Part shown: positions 10,092-18,125 of the stretch, one piece after another
Position numbering within the stretch: position 1 is the first letter of the stretch
How the letters are laid out: every line of letters begins with the position of its first letter
Notes under the pieces: model-generated
Told to the model about the DNA's origin: nothing
What the model saw: only the letters and a program-made list of their open reading frames with translations
Database searches by the model: none
Translations under genes and position numbers: made by a program
From: Eudoraea sp.
GTDB taxonomy: Bacteria > Bacteroidota > Bacteroidia > Flavobacteriales > Flavobacteriaceae
Assembly (NCBI GenBank): GCA_024639765.1
Contig: JAHEHU010000001.1
Location: 78,303 to 123,319 of the forward strand
DNA length: 45,017 bases
Direction of reading: 5' to 3'

Positions 10092-10126
10092 TTTCTAAGT
10101 TTTTAGAGGTTGAAACATCTTTCCAT

Positions 10127-10156
10127 AAAAAAACTCCCATCTATTATGACGGGAGT
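10127..10156 (-). terminator. Rho-independent terminator after rpmF
   Basis: On the minus strand ACTCCC (10151-10156) pairs with GGGAGT (10133-10138), followed by seven T. The loop is 12 bases. It separates the DUF177-rpmF pair from fabH-accB-accC. Confidence 0.75.
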
Positions 10157-10176
10157 CTTATCTATCTTAACCGGAC

Positions 10177-10374
10177 TTACGCTGTTGCTTCTTCCGTTTT
10201 GTCTATCAGAATCTGGCCTCTGTAATAAAGTTTCCCTTCGTGCCAGTGAGCTCTGTGATACAAGTGCATCTCACCTGTAGTTGGGTCTTTGGCAAGCGTT
10301 GGTGCCACAGCTTTATAGTGCGTTCTTCTTTTGTCTCTTCTGGTTTTGGAAATCTTCCTTTTAGGATGTGCCAT
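10177..10374 (-). CDS. rpmF: Ribosomal protein L32
   Basis: A small protein of the large ribosomal subunit. The 65-residue chain begins [21 protein letters not shown], rich in Lys and Arg and typical of L32 in Bacteroidota, and keeps the YHRAHW segment. The usual zinc-binding cysteine pairs are absent, as is common in many L32 proteins. It starts 8 bases after the DUF177 gene, with which it forms the widely conserved DUF177-rpmF pair, and it is followed by a terminator. Confidence 0.96.
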   Translation of the reverse strand: MAHPKRKISKTRRDKRRTHYKAVAPTLAKDPTTGEMHLYHRAHWHEGKLYYRGQILIDKTEEATA

Positions 10375-10382
10375 TTTGAAAC

Positions 10383-10916
10383 TTATTTATCCGTTAGTAA
10401 ATCTTTTAATGCATCCCATCTGGGATCTGTCTTATCGTTGTTCTTCTTTGTTTCTTTTGGTTGCAATTCTTCAAGCTTGCGCAATGCCTCAGACTCTAAG
10501 GTTCCATCTTCCACTCCAGGGTGGACACGTTTAAGCGGAACAGCCAAAACAAGCATCTCATAAATGTATTGTGCTATATTGATCTGATGTTCTCCATGTG
10601 GAATGACCAGTATTTCGTCATCCTCATCATTGAACTCCTCTCCAAACTTTACAACCAATGCCAAAGAGGCTGAAATGCCCTGATCGAAAGGTTCGTTTGT
10701 AAGATCGCAAGCGACATTTACTGTGCCTTCGGCACTCATGTCTAACTCCATCATTGTAGTCATTTTGTTTAATTGAATCTGCACTTCTATGTCAGCTTCA
10801 TTAAACTCATGATACTCAAAAGATTCAAAGAACTTATTATCTATTTTGTACTCAAACGTATGCGCTCCTACTTTTAATCCTGAAAAAGGAATGCTAAATT
10901 CCTTAGGCATCATCAT
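10383..10916 (-). CDS. DUF177 (YceD-like) protein
   Basis: A DUF177/YceD-family protein, which in many bacteria is encoded just before rpmF and has been linked to rRNA metabolism. The 177-residue protein has the family's acidic character. In mid-sequence it carries [15 protein letters not shown], the usual region for the conserved C-x-R/L-C-L-type motif; only one cysteine is present here. The C-terminus is charged and ends in [11 protein letters not shown], typical of the Bacteroidota branch. Three consecutive ATG codons (10908-10916) make the exact start uncertain by two residues. A strong promoter lies 24-53 bases upstream. Confidence 0.9.
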   Translation of the reverse strand: MMMPKEFSIPFSGLKVGAHTFEYKIDNKFFESFEYHEFNEADIEVQIQLNKMTTMMELDMSAEGTVNVACDLTNEPFDQGISASLALVVKFGEEFNDEDDEILVIPHGEHQINIAQYIYEMLVLAVPLKRVHPGVEDGTLESEALRKLEELQPKETKKNNDKTDPRWDALKDLLTDK

Positions 10917-10939
10917 CTTTTACAATCGTTTAAGGCGTG

Positions 10940-10969
10940 CAAAGATAATTTATTTTTATCAATTGCAAA
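10940..10969 (-). promoter_or_regulatory. Promoter of the DUF177-rpmF operon, TTTG-N18-TATCTTTG
   Basis: On the minus strand TTTG (10966-10969) and a perfect TATCTTTG (10940-10947) are 18 bases apart. This is the best match to the Bacteroidota housekeeping promoter in the window. The spacer is AT-rich, and the start codon lies about 24 bases downstream. Confidence 0.75.
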
Positions 10970-11026
10970 CCAAATTCCTAATTATTTCGGGCTTATCATC
11001 CACAGATCCAGTGAAAAAATCTGGAT

Positions 11027-12079
11027 TTACGAAGATCTTGCTTTTTGCTTCTTCAAGGGATTTTTGGTGATCTCCAGGTACTCTTCCCTGTTCTTAAAGA
11101 TCTTTATCCCCATAAAGACAGCTTCCTTAAAGGAGCCGGCATCTGCTACTCCCTTGCCTGCTATCTCATAGGCTGTTCCATGATCTGGGGAGGTTCTAAC
11201 CTTAGTCAAACCCGCTGTATAGTTTACGCCTTGCCCAAAGGAAAGGGTTTTAAAGGGGATTAGACCCTGGTCATGATAGGCTGCTAAAATAGCATCGAAC
11301 TGCCGAAAACTGTCAGAACCAAAAAAACTATCGGCCGCATATGGCCCAAAAATGAGTTTTCCTGCAGCGGCCATTTCCTTAATAGCAGGTTTTAGTAGTT
11401 CATCATCTTCTTTGCCAATAACCCCATTATCTCCGCTGTGTGGATTGATCCCCAGAAGAGCGATCTTTGGTTTCCGGATTCCAAAATCCATCTTCAGACT
11501 TTTCTCTATGATCCCAACTTTATTCTGGATCAACTTTTTGGTAATAGATTGAGCCACATCCTTTACAGCCACATGATCTGTTAACAATCCAACTTTTAAA
11601 CTATCTGTTACCATAAACATCAGACTCTCCCCTTCCAATTCTTTTGCCAAATAGTCTGTATGGCCGGGGAAATTAAAATCATCTGCCTGAATATTTTTTT
11701 TATTGATCGGTGCCGTCACTAAAATGTCTATATCTCCTTTCTTTAATGCGCTTACTGCTGCCTTTAAGGAACGAATGGCATACTTGCCGGCTTCTTCCGT
11801 GGCGTTACCATAGGTGATATTTGGTGTTTCTTTCCAAACATTCACTACATTGATCTTACCTTCAATGGCACGGGAAGCAGTATCAACACCATTAAAAGTG
11901 AGTTGCATACCAAGATCATTCTTTTGCTGAGAAATGGTCTTCGCAGAGGCGAAAATAACCGGGGTACACAATTCCATCATCCTTGCATCCTGGAAGGTCT
12001 TTAAGATCACTTCACAACCAATTCCATTCAAATCCCCAACAGAGATCCCAACTTTTATTTTTGAATTATCATTCCTCAT
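11027..12079 (-). CDS. pdxA: 4-hydroxythreonine-4-phosphate dehydrogenase
   Basis: PdxA oxidises 4-phosphohydroxy-L-threonine in the DXP-dependent pathway to pyridoxal 5'-phosphate. The 350-residue protein has the N-terminal VGISVGDLNGIGCEVI, the metal-site segment PGHTDYLA, a second metal histidine in AAYHDQGLIPFK, and the conserved RTSPDHGTAY(E)IAGKG. These cover all expected active-site regions. The start is the ATG at 12079. Its stop is 110 bases before the DUF177 gene, which has its own promoter, so the two are probably separately expressed. A divergent ribE lies 175 bases away. Confidence 0.95.
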   Translation of the reverse strand: MRNDNSKIKVGISVGDLNGIGCEVILKTFQDARMMELCTPVIFASAKTISQQKNDLGMQLTFNGVDTASRAIEGKINVVNVWKETPNITYGNATEEAGKYAIRSLKAAVSALKKGDIDILVTAPINKKNIQADDFNFPGHTDYLAKELEGESLMFMVTDSLKVGLLTDHVAVKDVAQSITKKLIQNKVGIIEKSLKMDFGIRKPKIALLGINPHSGDNGVIGKEDDELLKPAIKEMAAAGKLIFGPYAADSFFGSDSFRQFDAILAAYHDQGLIPFKTLSFGQGVNYTAGLTKVRTSPDHGTAYEIAGKGVADAGSFKEAVFMGIKIFKNREEYLEITKNPLKKQKARSS

Positions 12080-12116
12080 ATAACTGTGCTTTGCACTAAC
12101 TTTGCATACCCGGTTG

Positions 12117-12148
12117 GGAAAGTAGTTTCACACAGTAAAAGTGACAAA
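12117..12148 (-). promoter_or_regulatory. Putative pdxA promoter, TTTG-N20-TACTTTCC
   Basis: On the minus strand TTTG (12145-12148) and TACTTTCC (12117-12124) are 20 bases apart. The -33 box is perfect, and the -7 box matches the fixed TA and two of the three T positions plus one. It lies 38 bases before the pdxA start codon. Confidence 0.4.
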
Positions 12149-12254
12149 ATATTGTACTTTTAGCTGCCATTTTCCACACCAACCGTTGTTCAAAAATAAG
12201 CTATAAAGCGCGTATTCATTGTGAAATTTTCGCTTTTCTTAAAACTACCGACAC

Positions 12255-12845
12255 ATGTTTACAGGAATCATTGAAACCCTTGGAAAAATTACCCGTCTAA
12301 AAAAAGATGGAGGCAATTTGCATCTAACCATCTCCTCCAAACTTACCCCCGAATTAAAGGTAGATCAAAGTGTTGCCCACAATGGCGTTTGCCTAACGGT
12401 TGTGGATACCAACAATGATCAATATACCGTTACGGCAGTTGAAGAGACCTTGTTGAAGACCACTTTGAACGATCTTAAAGAAGGGTCTTTGGTAAACCTG
12501 GAACGAGCCATGATCCTTGGATCTCGATTAGATGGCCATATAGTACAAGGGCATGTAGATACCACTGCGACTTGTACCCATATAGAACAAAAGGATGGTA
12601 GTTGGTATTTTACTTTTACCTATGCCCCTCAACAGCAGCATATAACCATAGAAAAGGGCTCCATCACTGTTGACGGAGTGAGCCTAACAGTGGTGAATTC
12701 GCAACAACATTCTTTTAGTGTAGCCATTATTCCCTATACCTATGAGCACACCCGCTTTAAGGAATATGCCAAAGGCAGCAGGGTGAATCTGGAGTTCGAC
12801 GTGATTGGAAAATATGTAGCCAAGCTTGTGGCTAACAGTCAATAA
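12255..12845 (+). CDS. ribE: Riboflavin synthase, alpha subunit
   Basis: Riboflavin synthase dismutates two 6,7-dimethyl-8-ribityllumazine molecules to riboflavin. The 196-residue protein shows the expected tandem lumazine-binding repeats. Repeat one starts MFTGIIETLG and contains SVAHNGVCLTV (about residues 39-50). Repeat two starts near residue 95 (LDGHIVQGHVDTT) and contains SITVDGVSLTV. Length is normal. The start is the ATG at 12255, divergent from pdxA. No FMN riboswitch is recognisable in the 175-base leader region. The gene converges on the ATP-grasp operon 19 bases downstream, with no obvious terminator between. Confidence 0.96.
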   Translation: MFTGIIETLGKITRLKKDGGNLHLTISSKLTPELKVDQSVAHNGVCLTVVDTNNDQYTVTAVEETLLKTTLNDLKEGSLVNLERAMILGSRLDGHIVQGHVDTTATCTHIEQKDGSWYFTFTYAPQQQHITIEKGSITVDGVSLTVVNSQQHSFSVAIIPYTYEHTRFKEYAKGSRVNLEFDVIGKYVAKLVANSQ

Positions 12846-12864
12846 GGTATTCTTCTACGAAATC

Positions 12865-14061
12865 TTAATCCTCAAAAAAACTGATGGACGAACCTATCCA
12901 GGTGTCATTGGTAAGGTGTGAAACGTTGATCAGTCCACCTTTTCCCATCCTGGTAAGGTTTACCACAGGTTTCAGTTTACCTTCTTCTTCGTTCCATACA
13001 TACAAAATGCGTAACTCTACCTTAGAGTTTTTATCTGTATTGGTCTTCACCAGCGAGGCATAAGTAACCTTCTTTTGAAGCATATAGTTCTTGCGATCCT
13101 TTATCTCATTAAGCATCTCCCAGGTAGGTTCTAGGTTCACCCCTTTACCTGCGAAGGAGAACAAAGGCTTTAACACATATTGATGAAGATCAATGTCTTC
13201 CGGGATCTCATCCAAATAATACGAATCCGGCACACTTTCATGAGAAAGCATCGGCATTATGCATTTGGAGATCATAAAGAACCAATCCGGGTTGGTGACC
13301 CAGGTAACCTCCAGATCGTCAAAAATATTGAAATTAGTTTTCAGGTCCTGAAACTGGTACAGGTCATCAAAAATAACGCGGTTATAAATACGGTGTATCC
13401 TGATCTTGCGGCCGTCCTTTTCGTAAAATAGTTGTTTCCCTTCTTTGATGACCTTGGTCATACAAACCACTTCTATTCCAAGCGCCTTTTTCGTTGCCCA
13501 AAAATCGATCCGTGTCTTTTGTTTCTCCGGAAAGATCTCCATCAGGATAACATTCTCAGGATCTTCCTTTCCTAGAATTACCTCCTTGAGCATTTTGTAA
13601 TACGTCTCTTCCGTATGCCCGTCAAAAAAGTAATGGTAGCCTTCTTTGGGTATGTTGGGATAATGCTTTAAATAGGCTTTGGCCAAAAATGGCTGATAGC
13701 AGAAAAGGGAAGGGAAGGCTTGCAGTTCAATCAGCTGAGGACTTAAATTTCCTTCCTCATCTTCACACAATCCAAAATCGATCCCTAAAAAATGTGGGTT
13801 GCCTGCATGGGAGGGCGAATGCAAATGCTTGGGCATAAAACGATGCTTCACTTCTTCATATTCCAGGTCATCTAATTGCTCCAGGATGGCATTGCATGCA
13901 TCAAACACCTTTTTTTTCATCGCCTTGTCAAAAAACACCGGTGTCTCTGAGATCCTGAAGGCACAGGGCTCACCAAAGGTATCTGAAATCTCTTTTTGGA
14001 GAGCTTCGTAATAGGCCTGGTCGAATTCCGTGTTAAACTGTTCCCTAATGTTGGGTATCAT
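12865..14061 (-). CDS. ATP-grasp-like ligase with permuted motif order, last gene of the amide-ligase operon
   Basis: An uncharacterised protein of 398 residues that I read as a circularly permuted ATP-grasp ligase. A metal-site-like motif, QLIELQAFPS (residues 109-118), precedes the nucleotide-loop-like KPLFSFAGKGVNL (298-310), the reverse of the usual order. The central HRIYNRVIFDDL (223-234) also resembles permuted ATP-grasp proteins. Such enzymes form amide bonds from an acyl phosphate and an amine. There is no signal peptide. Its ATG overlaps the stop of the glutamine amidotransferase gene by four bases (14058-14061), so the two are translationally coupled. The fold is an inference from motif order; substrate and product are unknown. 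Confidence 0.7.
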   Translation of the reverse strand: MIPNIREQFNTEFDQAYYEALQKEISDTFGEPCAFRISETPVFFDKAMKKKVFDACNAILEQLDDLEYEEVKHRFMPKHLHSPSHAGNPHFLGIDFGLCEDEEGNLSPQLIELQAFPSLFCYQPFLAKAYLKHYPNIPKEGYHYFFDGHTEETYYKMLKEVILGKEDPENVILMEIFPEKQKTRIDFWATKKALGIEVVCMTKVIKEGKQLFYEKDGRKIRIHRIYNRVIFDDLYQFQDLKTNFNIFDDLEVTWVTNPDWFFMISKCIMPMLSHESVPDSYYLDEIPEDIDLHQYVLKPLFSFAGKGVNLEPTWEMLNEIKDRKNYMLQKKVTYASLVKTNTDKNSKVELRILYVWNEEEGKLKPVVNLTRMGKGGLINVSHLTNDTWIGSSISFFED

Positions 14062-14894
14062 ACTGAAATTGGTGTTTGATTTTCAATCGCCTCTGCGGCC
14101 TGTTGTAAAAATCTGGGGATGATGGTCCTGTTCGTGAGCAAGATCTTGTCATCATCGTCTAGGTGGATCATCATATCATTGTATTTCCTTTTGCCGTGAT
14201 GCTTTATGATATGAGCCTTTTTGTCCTCCCTTTTAAAATAGCGCATCATCCCTTCCGAATCTGCTTCGGGATGAAATTGTACCCCAAAGATCTCCTTTGA
14301 AAAGCGAATAGCCATAACCGCCCGTTCTAATGGTATATGTGGGCGTTTCTTTTCTTTACACAGGATTGCACAGCCTAAACTTTTTAATCGCTTCTTTTTG
14401 GGTTTCACTACCTGGTAATCCCTTGAATCTACTGCATAAAAAGGGTTGTGCAAGCCCTCGAGAAGGTATTCCTTCTTTCCACGCTTTGTCTTATGTACCG
14501 GCATGATGCCGAAAGCCGTGGATTTTCTTCTTTTAATTTTTGCCAGTTTCCAGTGTAAACATGCCAGTTGAAAGGAATGACAGATCAGGAAAAGATATTT
14601 TTTCTTCTCTTCCAATAGATTGTGATCATAGATCTCATCGAGGAATCTGAAGTACTTCTTTTCCCATTTTTCCCCGGTTGGTTTAGGGGAGTCTGGGCCT
14701 CCTGAAGAGATAAAAATATCATAGTCCAAGAGATCCGGTAGTTCATGGTTTACACGGACGTCAAAGATCTGATAATCACCTTTAATGTCTTCATGCTGTA
14801 AAAACTGTTCCACCAGCATTTTTATACAACGCATGCCTTCATTGGGCTGGCCTGCGTTCATATCGAGGATGGCTATCTTATAGGTAGGGTGCAT
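14058..14894 (-). CDS. Class-I glutamine amidotransferase-like protein
   Basis: A 278-residue protein with a class-I glutaminase fold, which hydrolyses glutamine or a gamma-glutamyl amide. The nucleophile elbow reads FLICHSFQLAC with Cys105, the usual glycine after C-x being Ser. The partner motif FGVQFHPEAD gives His208 and Glu210, completing the triad. An oxyanion-type SSGGPDSP lies near residue 63. The stretch after the elbow is unusually basic. No synthase domain is fused, so it must act with another protein or as a free gamma-glutamyl hydrolase. It lies between the GCS2 gene (66 bases upstream) and the permuted ATP-grasp gene (overlapping), which implies it supplies ammonia to, or trims the product of, that pathway. 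Confidence 0.87.
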   Translation of the reverse strand: MHPTYKIAILDMNAGQPNEGMRCIKMLVEQFLQHEDIKGDYQIFDVRVNHELPDLLDYDIFISSGGPDSPKPTGEKWEKKYFRFLDEIYDHNLLEEKKKYLFLICHSFQLACLHWKLAKIKRRKSTAFGIMPVHKTKRGKKEYLLEGLHNPFYAVDSRDYQVVKPKKKRLKSLGCAILCKEKKRPHIPLERAVMAIRFSKEIFGVQFHPEADSEGMMRYFKREDKKAHIIKHHGKRKYNDMMIHLDDDDKILLTNRTIIPRFLQQAAEAIENQTPISV

Positions 14895-14960
14895 GTAATA
14901 TTCACTTTAAATGGTAGGTGGCATTTTGCTCACAGGCAGGTTAGGACCATTTTCGTCCCA

Positions 14961-16058
14961 TTATAACCCCTTAGAGGTTTGTTCCACAATATATTTTACA
15001 ACCTCTTTGAGGTCCTTGGTATCATTATACACCTGGAGCTGCCTGTCTGCTCCGGAACCTTGTTCTAACATTTGGTACACATAATTCACTTCATTTCGGC
15101 ATCCCAATTCATCCACCACATCTTCAACAAAGTCGAGCAGTTCACCAATCAATGTTTTAAAAGGCACTTCCTCTTCCTTGCCAAAATCGATGAGCTTTGC
15201 TTCTATCCCCCAGCGGGCTGCGCGCCATTTATTTTCATTGATAAGGACGCGTCTGTATGACCTAAAGCTTTGATTCTTCTGGTGAAGTTTATATAATTTG
15301 GCAATAATACATTGCATTAATGCTGCAATACAGGTAACCTCATCTACGGTCAAGACCATGTCACAAACCCTGAATTCTACCGTTGGATAAAAAGGATGCA
15401 AACGTATGTCCCACCAGATCTTCTTCCCATTGTCAATGCAATTCGTCTTTACGAGCACATCTACAAATTTGTCATACTCTGCTACACTTGCAAAATATGG
15501 AGGAATGCCGGTACGTGGAAACTTATCAAAGATCTTTGAGCGAAACGACTTAAAACCGGTGTCTCTTCCTTCCCAGAACGGCGAATTGGTAGAAAGAGCA
15601 TACAGATGTGGCAGGAAATAACGAGCCACATTCATGATCTGCAGTCCTTCTTCCCTGCTTGGTATGCCCACGTGCACGTGCAAACCAAAGATAAGGTTAG
15701 ACCTGGCTACATCCTTCATTTCAGAAATAAGCTGATCGTAGCGGGGATTAGGTGTAATAGGTTGTTCACTCCAGATGGAGAAAGGATGCGTCCCTGCGGC
15801 AGCCACTTTCAGGCCTTCTTTCCCGGCCAAATCTATTACTTGTTGCCTGAGATAGGATACCTCATCCCTGGCCTGATTAATATTTTCGCAGATATTGGTC
15901 CCCATTTCCACCACGGATAGGTGCATTTCTTCCTTGATCCGTTCCTTTAAGAACACTTTTCCGTCTTCTAATATTTTAGACATTTGTGATCGCAAGGTAT
16001 AACTCTCACTTTCCAGTATCTGGAATTCTTCTTCAATACCCAGGGTGAATTTATGCAT
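14961..16058 (-). CDS. GCS2-family carboxylate-amine ligase (YbdK-like)
   Basis: A member of the glutamate-cysteine ligase family 2, which activates a carboxylate with ATP and joins it to an amine; E. coli YbdK has weak gamma-glutamyl-cysteine ligase activity. The 365-residue protein begins MHKFTLGIEEEFQIL, with the metal-binding EEE at residues 9-11. It has AAGTHPFSIW (His91) and GLHVHVG (His127, His129), and matches the family length of about 370. No signal peptide is present. It sits third in a five-gene operon, 20 bases after the canonical ATP-grasp gene. The amine and acid substrates cannot be read from the sequence. Confidence 0.92.
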   Translation of the reverse strand: MHKFTLGIEEEFQILESESYTLRSQMSKILEDGKVFLKERIKEEMHLSVVEMGTNICENINQARDEVSYLRQQVIDLAGKEGLKVAAAGTHPFSIWSEQPITPNPRYDQLISEMKDVARSNLIFGLHVHVGIPSREEGLQIMNVARYFLPHLYALSTNSPFWEGRDTGFKSFRSKIFDKFPRTGIPPYFASVAEYDKFVDVLVKTNCIDNGKKIWWDIRLHPFYPTVEFRVCDMVLTVDEVTCIAALMQCIIAKLYKLHQKNQSFRSYRRVLINENKWRAARWGIEAKLIDFGKEEEVPFKTLIGELLDFVEDVVDELGCRNEVNYVYQMLEQGSGADRQLQVYNDTKDLKEVVKYIVEQTSKGL

Positions 16059-16078
16059 AACGTCTGCTTTTTATTAGC

Positions 16079-17272
16079 TTACTTTTTCTTCTTAGGCGAA
16101 GCCTTAGGTGCCGGAGCCGCTTTTTTAGGTGCTGCCTTTGCCGTAGTCTTGCGAGCAGTAGCCGCCTTTTTAGGCGCTGGCTTTGTCTTGGCCTTCGCTG
16201 CGGGCTTCTTTTTGGCTGCGGGCTTTACAGCGGCAGCTTTAACCGGAACCTTCTTAGCCTTGGACTTATCTATTTCCGCAGCCGATTTCAATGAGATCTT
16301 TGGTGCTTTTGGCTTTGAAGGCGCAGCTGCTTCCTTTACAAAAGTTCCCCAAGAACTATTATTTTGTTTCTCTGAATGAGCATTTGCCTTTTCAATAGCA
16401 AATTTTGCTGCGTGCTCTACTATCCAATTAAAATTGCCTTCTCCCACTGAATGGATATCTGCATCCGGAGCCGGATTACAAAAATCAATTGCGTATGGTA
16501 TGCCATTTCTAACTGCGAATTCCACGGTATTAAAATCGTACCCAAGCGCCTTGTTCAGCTTAATGGTGTAATCATGAATGGTCTTCATCAATTTCTGATG
16601 TTCTGCCCCGGTGGTCTTAGGTTCTGTAACGTAGCGCAGGTGAAATTCGTTCCTTGGTTCATACGGCATGATATGTACATACTTCTGTCCTAAACAATAC
16701 ACTCTGTAGTAATCATCAAATACGATCTCTTCCTGTAACATCATTACCAACTGACCTGTTTCTCCATGCTTTTCAAATAGATCTTCCGGAGATTCTACCT
16801 TATAAACACTTTTCCATCCCCCTCCAGAATGTGGTTTCATATAGGCAGGAAAGCCTATATAGTTAAATATATATTCCCAATCCAAAGGGTCCTTTAAATT
16901 TCTGAACGACTTATGAGTGGTATCATCCGGTCTTTCTTTGGAGGGCAATAAAATGGTTTTAGGTACCGGCACCCCTATCTGCATTGATAGGCAGTTGTTG
17001 AAGAATTTCTCATCTGCACTCCACCAGAAAGGATTGTTGATCACTGCCGTACCCATAAGGGCAGCATTTTTTAAATAAGCCCGGTAAAATGGCACCTCTT
17101 GAGAAATGCGGTCTATGATCACATGGTACCCGTAATCAATACCCTGTTGTACCTTGTCTATCAACACAGGTTCAGCTATGACCTTTCCGTTCCCCAGCTC
17201 GTTTACTTTGTCAATAAAAGCCCATGGAAAGGTGTCTTCCATACCAAATAAAATTCCTACTTTTTTTATCAT
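16079..17272 (-). CDS. ATP-grasp domain protein with a histone-H1-like Lys/Ala/Pro tail
   Basis: A 397-residue protein in two parts. Residues 1 to about 300 look like a canonical ATP-grasp ligase: an N-terminal pre-ATP domain, then YMKPHSGGGWKSV (144-156, nucleotide lysine and glycine-rich loop), and later EFAVRNGIPYAIDFCNPAPD (251-270), with the acidic and Asn metal ligands in the usual order. Residues 318-397 are a low-complexity tail of Lys, Ala and Pro (AKKK, PAPKKAA, KTTAKAA), like the C-terminus of histone H1 or bacterial HU-like proteins. The tail is strongly basic and probably disordered. The gene is second in the operon, 19 bases after the esterase gene. Function and substrate are unknown. 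Confidence 0.82.
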   Translation of the reverse strand: MIKKVGILFGMEDTFPWAFIDKVNELGNGKVIAEPVLIDKVQQGIDYGYHVIIDRISQEVPFYRAYLKNAALMGTAVINNPFWWSADEKFFNNCLSMQIGVPVPKTILLPSKERPDDTTHKSFRNLKDPLDWEYIFNYIGFPAYMKPHSGGGWKSVYKVESPEDLFEKHGETGQLVMMLQEEIVFDDYYRVYCLGQKYVHIMPYEPRNEFHLRYVTEPKTTGAEHQKLMKTIHDYTIKLNKALGYDFNTVEFAVRNGIPYAIDFCNPAPDADIHSVGEGNFNWIVEHAAKFAIEKANAHSEKQNNSSWGTFVKEAAAPSKPKAPKISLKSAAEIDKSKAKKVPVKAAAVKPAAKKKPAAKAKTKPAPKKAATARKTTAKAAPKKAAPAPKASPKKKK

Positions 17273-17291
17273 GTTTGTTTACTTTTTAGAT

Positions 17292-18002
17292 TTAAAAATA
17301 CCTGCCTATATACTGTGGAAATACCATTTTCCATAGGGGCCAATCGTGTTCTATCCATTTTTTTTCATCGTACCAACAGGGAATGCCTTTGGACTGAAGT
17401 ATCCCTGCCATATGTTCGTTCTTGGGCTTACAACTATCCCAATCTGAAGTACTTAAAACGATGTTCATATGCTGAAATCGCCATGATTCTTCGTTCTTCA
17501 TAAACTCATCAGGGCAATTGTAATAGATCCGCATATCATCGGAAAGTGGCACAAAATTACGAATATTAAATACCCCGGACATAGAGAATAAATGTGAAAC
17601 CAGATCGGGAAACCTGAAAGCAGTGTTTCCTGCATGGTAACCCCCGAAACTCACCCCGGCTACTCCTATCCTATGCGTGTTGCATTCCGTTTGTATAAAA
17701 GGAATGAATTCATTCTTAAGGAACTGCATATACATCTCATAGTTGTGGATCTTTGCCTCCGAAGACATATTCTCAGCATAGAAGGAAAGGCCGTCTATGG
17801 TCTCAACATTATACAGCTTAATGCGCCCCTCGTTTATAAAATTCATTACGGATCCATTGAGTCCAAAATCATTGTTCTGGGTAAAGCTGCCATAAGAAGA
17901 CGGGAACATTAAAATAGGGTAGCCCCAATCCCCCGTGATCTCCACATTTATATTGCGTTCTAGAGTGTTTGAATAATATTGAATATGCCTGATGGATGCC
18001 AT
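17292..18002 (-). CDS. Alpha/beta-hydrolase esterase, first gene of the amide-ligase operon
   Basis: A 236-residue cytoplasmic esterase of the putative-esterase/esterase-D type. The nucleophile elbow is GVAGVSFGGY with Ser118. The later STSDWDSC region offers the acidic residue, and IEHDWPLW near the C-terminus the histidine. There is no signal peptide. It opens the five-gene minus-strand operon and lies 123 bases from the divergent second esterase gene. A perfect -7 box lies upstream. It may hydrolyse an ester or thioester intermediate or product of the ligase pathway, but that is inferred from position only. Confidence 0.85.
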   Translation of the reverse strand: MASIRHIQYYSNTLERNINVEITGDWGYPILMFPSSYGSFTQNNDFGLNGSVMNFINEGRIKLYNVETIDGLSFYAENMSSEAKIHNYEMYMQFLKNEFIPFIQTECNTHRIGVAGVSFGGYHAGNTAFRFPDLVSHLFSMSGVFNIRNFVPLSDDMRIYYNCPDEFMKNEESWRFQHMNIVLSTSDWDSCKPKNEHMAGILQSKGIPCWYDEKKWIEHDWPLWKMVFPQYIGRYF

Positions 18003-18050
18003 ATGATAATGTATGCTAATTTTATGTATCTACCAATTAATTTTGGCGCG

Positions 18051-18058
18051 CAAAGATA
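18051..18058 (-). promoter_or_regulatory. -7 promoter element of the amide-ligase operon, TATCTTTG
   Basis: A perfect TAnnTTTG on the minus strand, 48 bases before the esterase start and followed by the same GC-rich initiation-like stretch seen at the DUF177 promoter. No convincing TTG lies at the right distance upstream, so the promoter may be weak or need an activator. Confidence 0.5.
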
Positions 18059-18099
18059 TTTATTTTTACTTACATCCCGCTTAAAATCAACGGAATCCT

Positions 18100-18107
18100 T
18101 ATACTTG
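18100..18107 (+). promoter_or_regulatory. Possible -7 element of the divergent esterase gene, TATACTTG
   Basis: One mismatch to TAnnTTTG, 18 bases before the ATG at 18126. No clear -33 box is seen. It lies back to back with the -7 element of the minus-strand operon, about 40 bases away. Confidence 0.3.
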
Positions 18108-18125
18108 CGCTTCTAAATATTTTTC

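Noticed and set aside
12080-12254. FMN riboswitch before ribE.
   Set aside because: The leader lacks the conserved FMN-aptamer blocks, and the divergent pdxA promoter occupies part of the region.
16053-16379. A 108-codon plus-strand frame rich in Ala and Phe.
   Set aside because: It is the exact antisense shadow of the Lys/Ala/Pro-rich tail of the minus-strand ATP-grasp gene, whose composition suppresses stops on the other strand.
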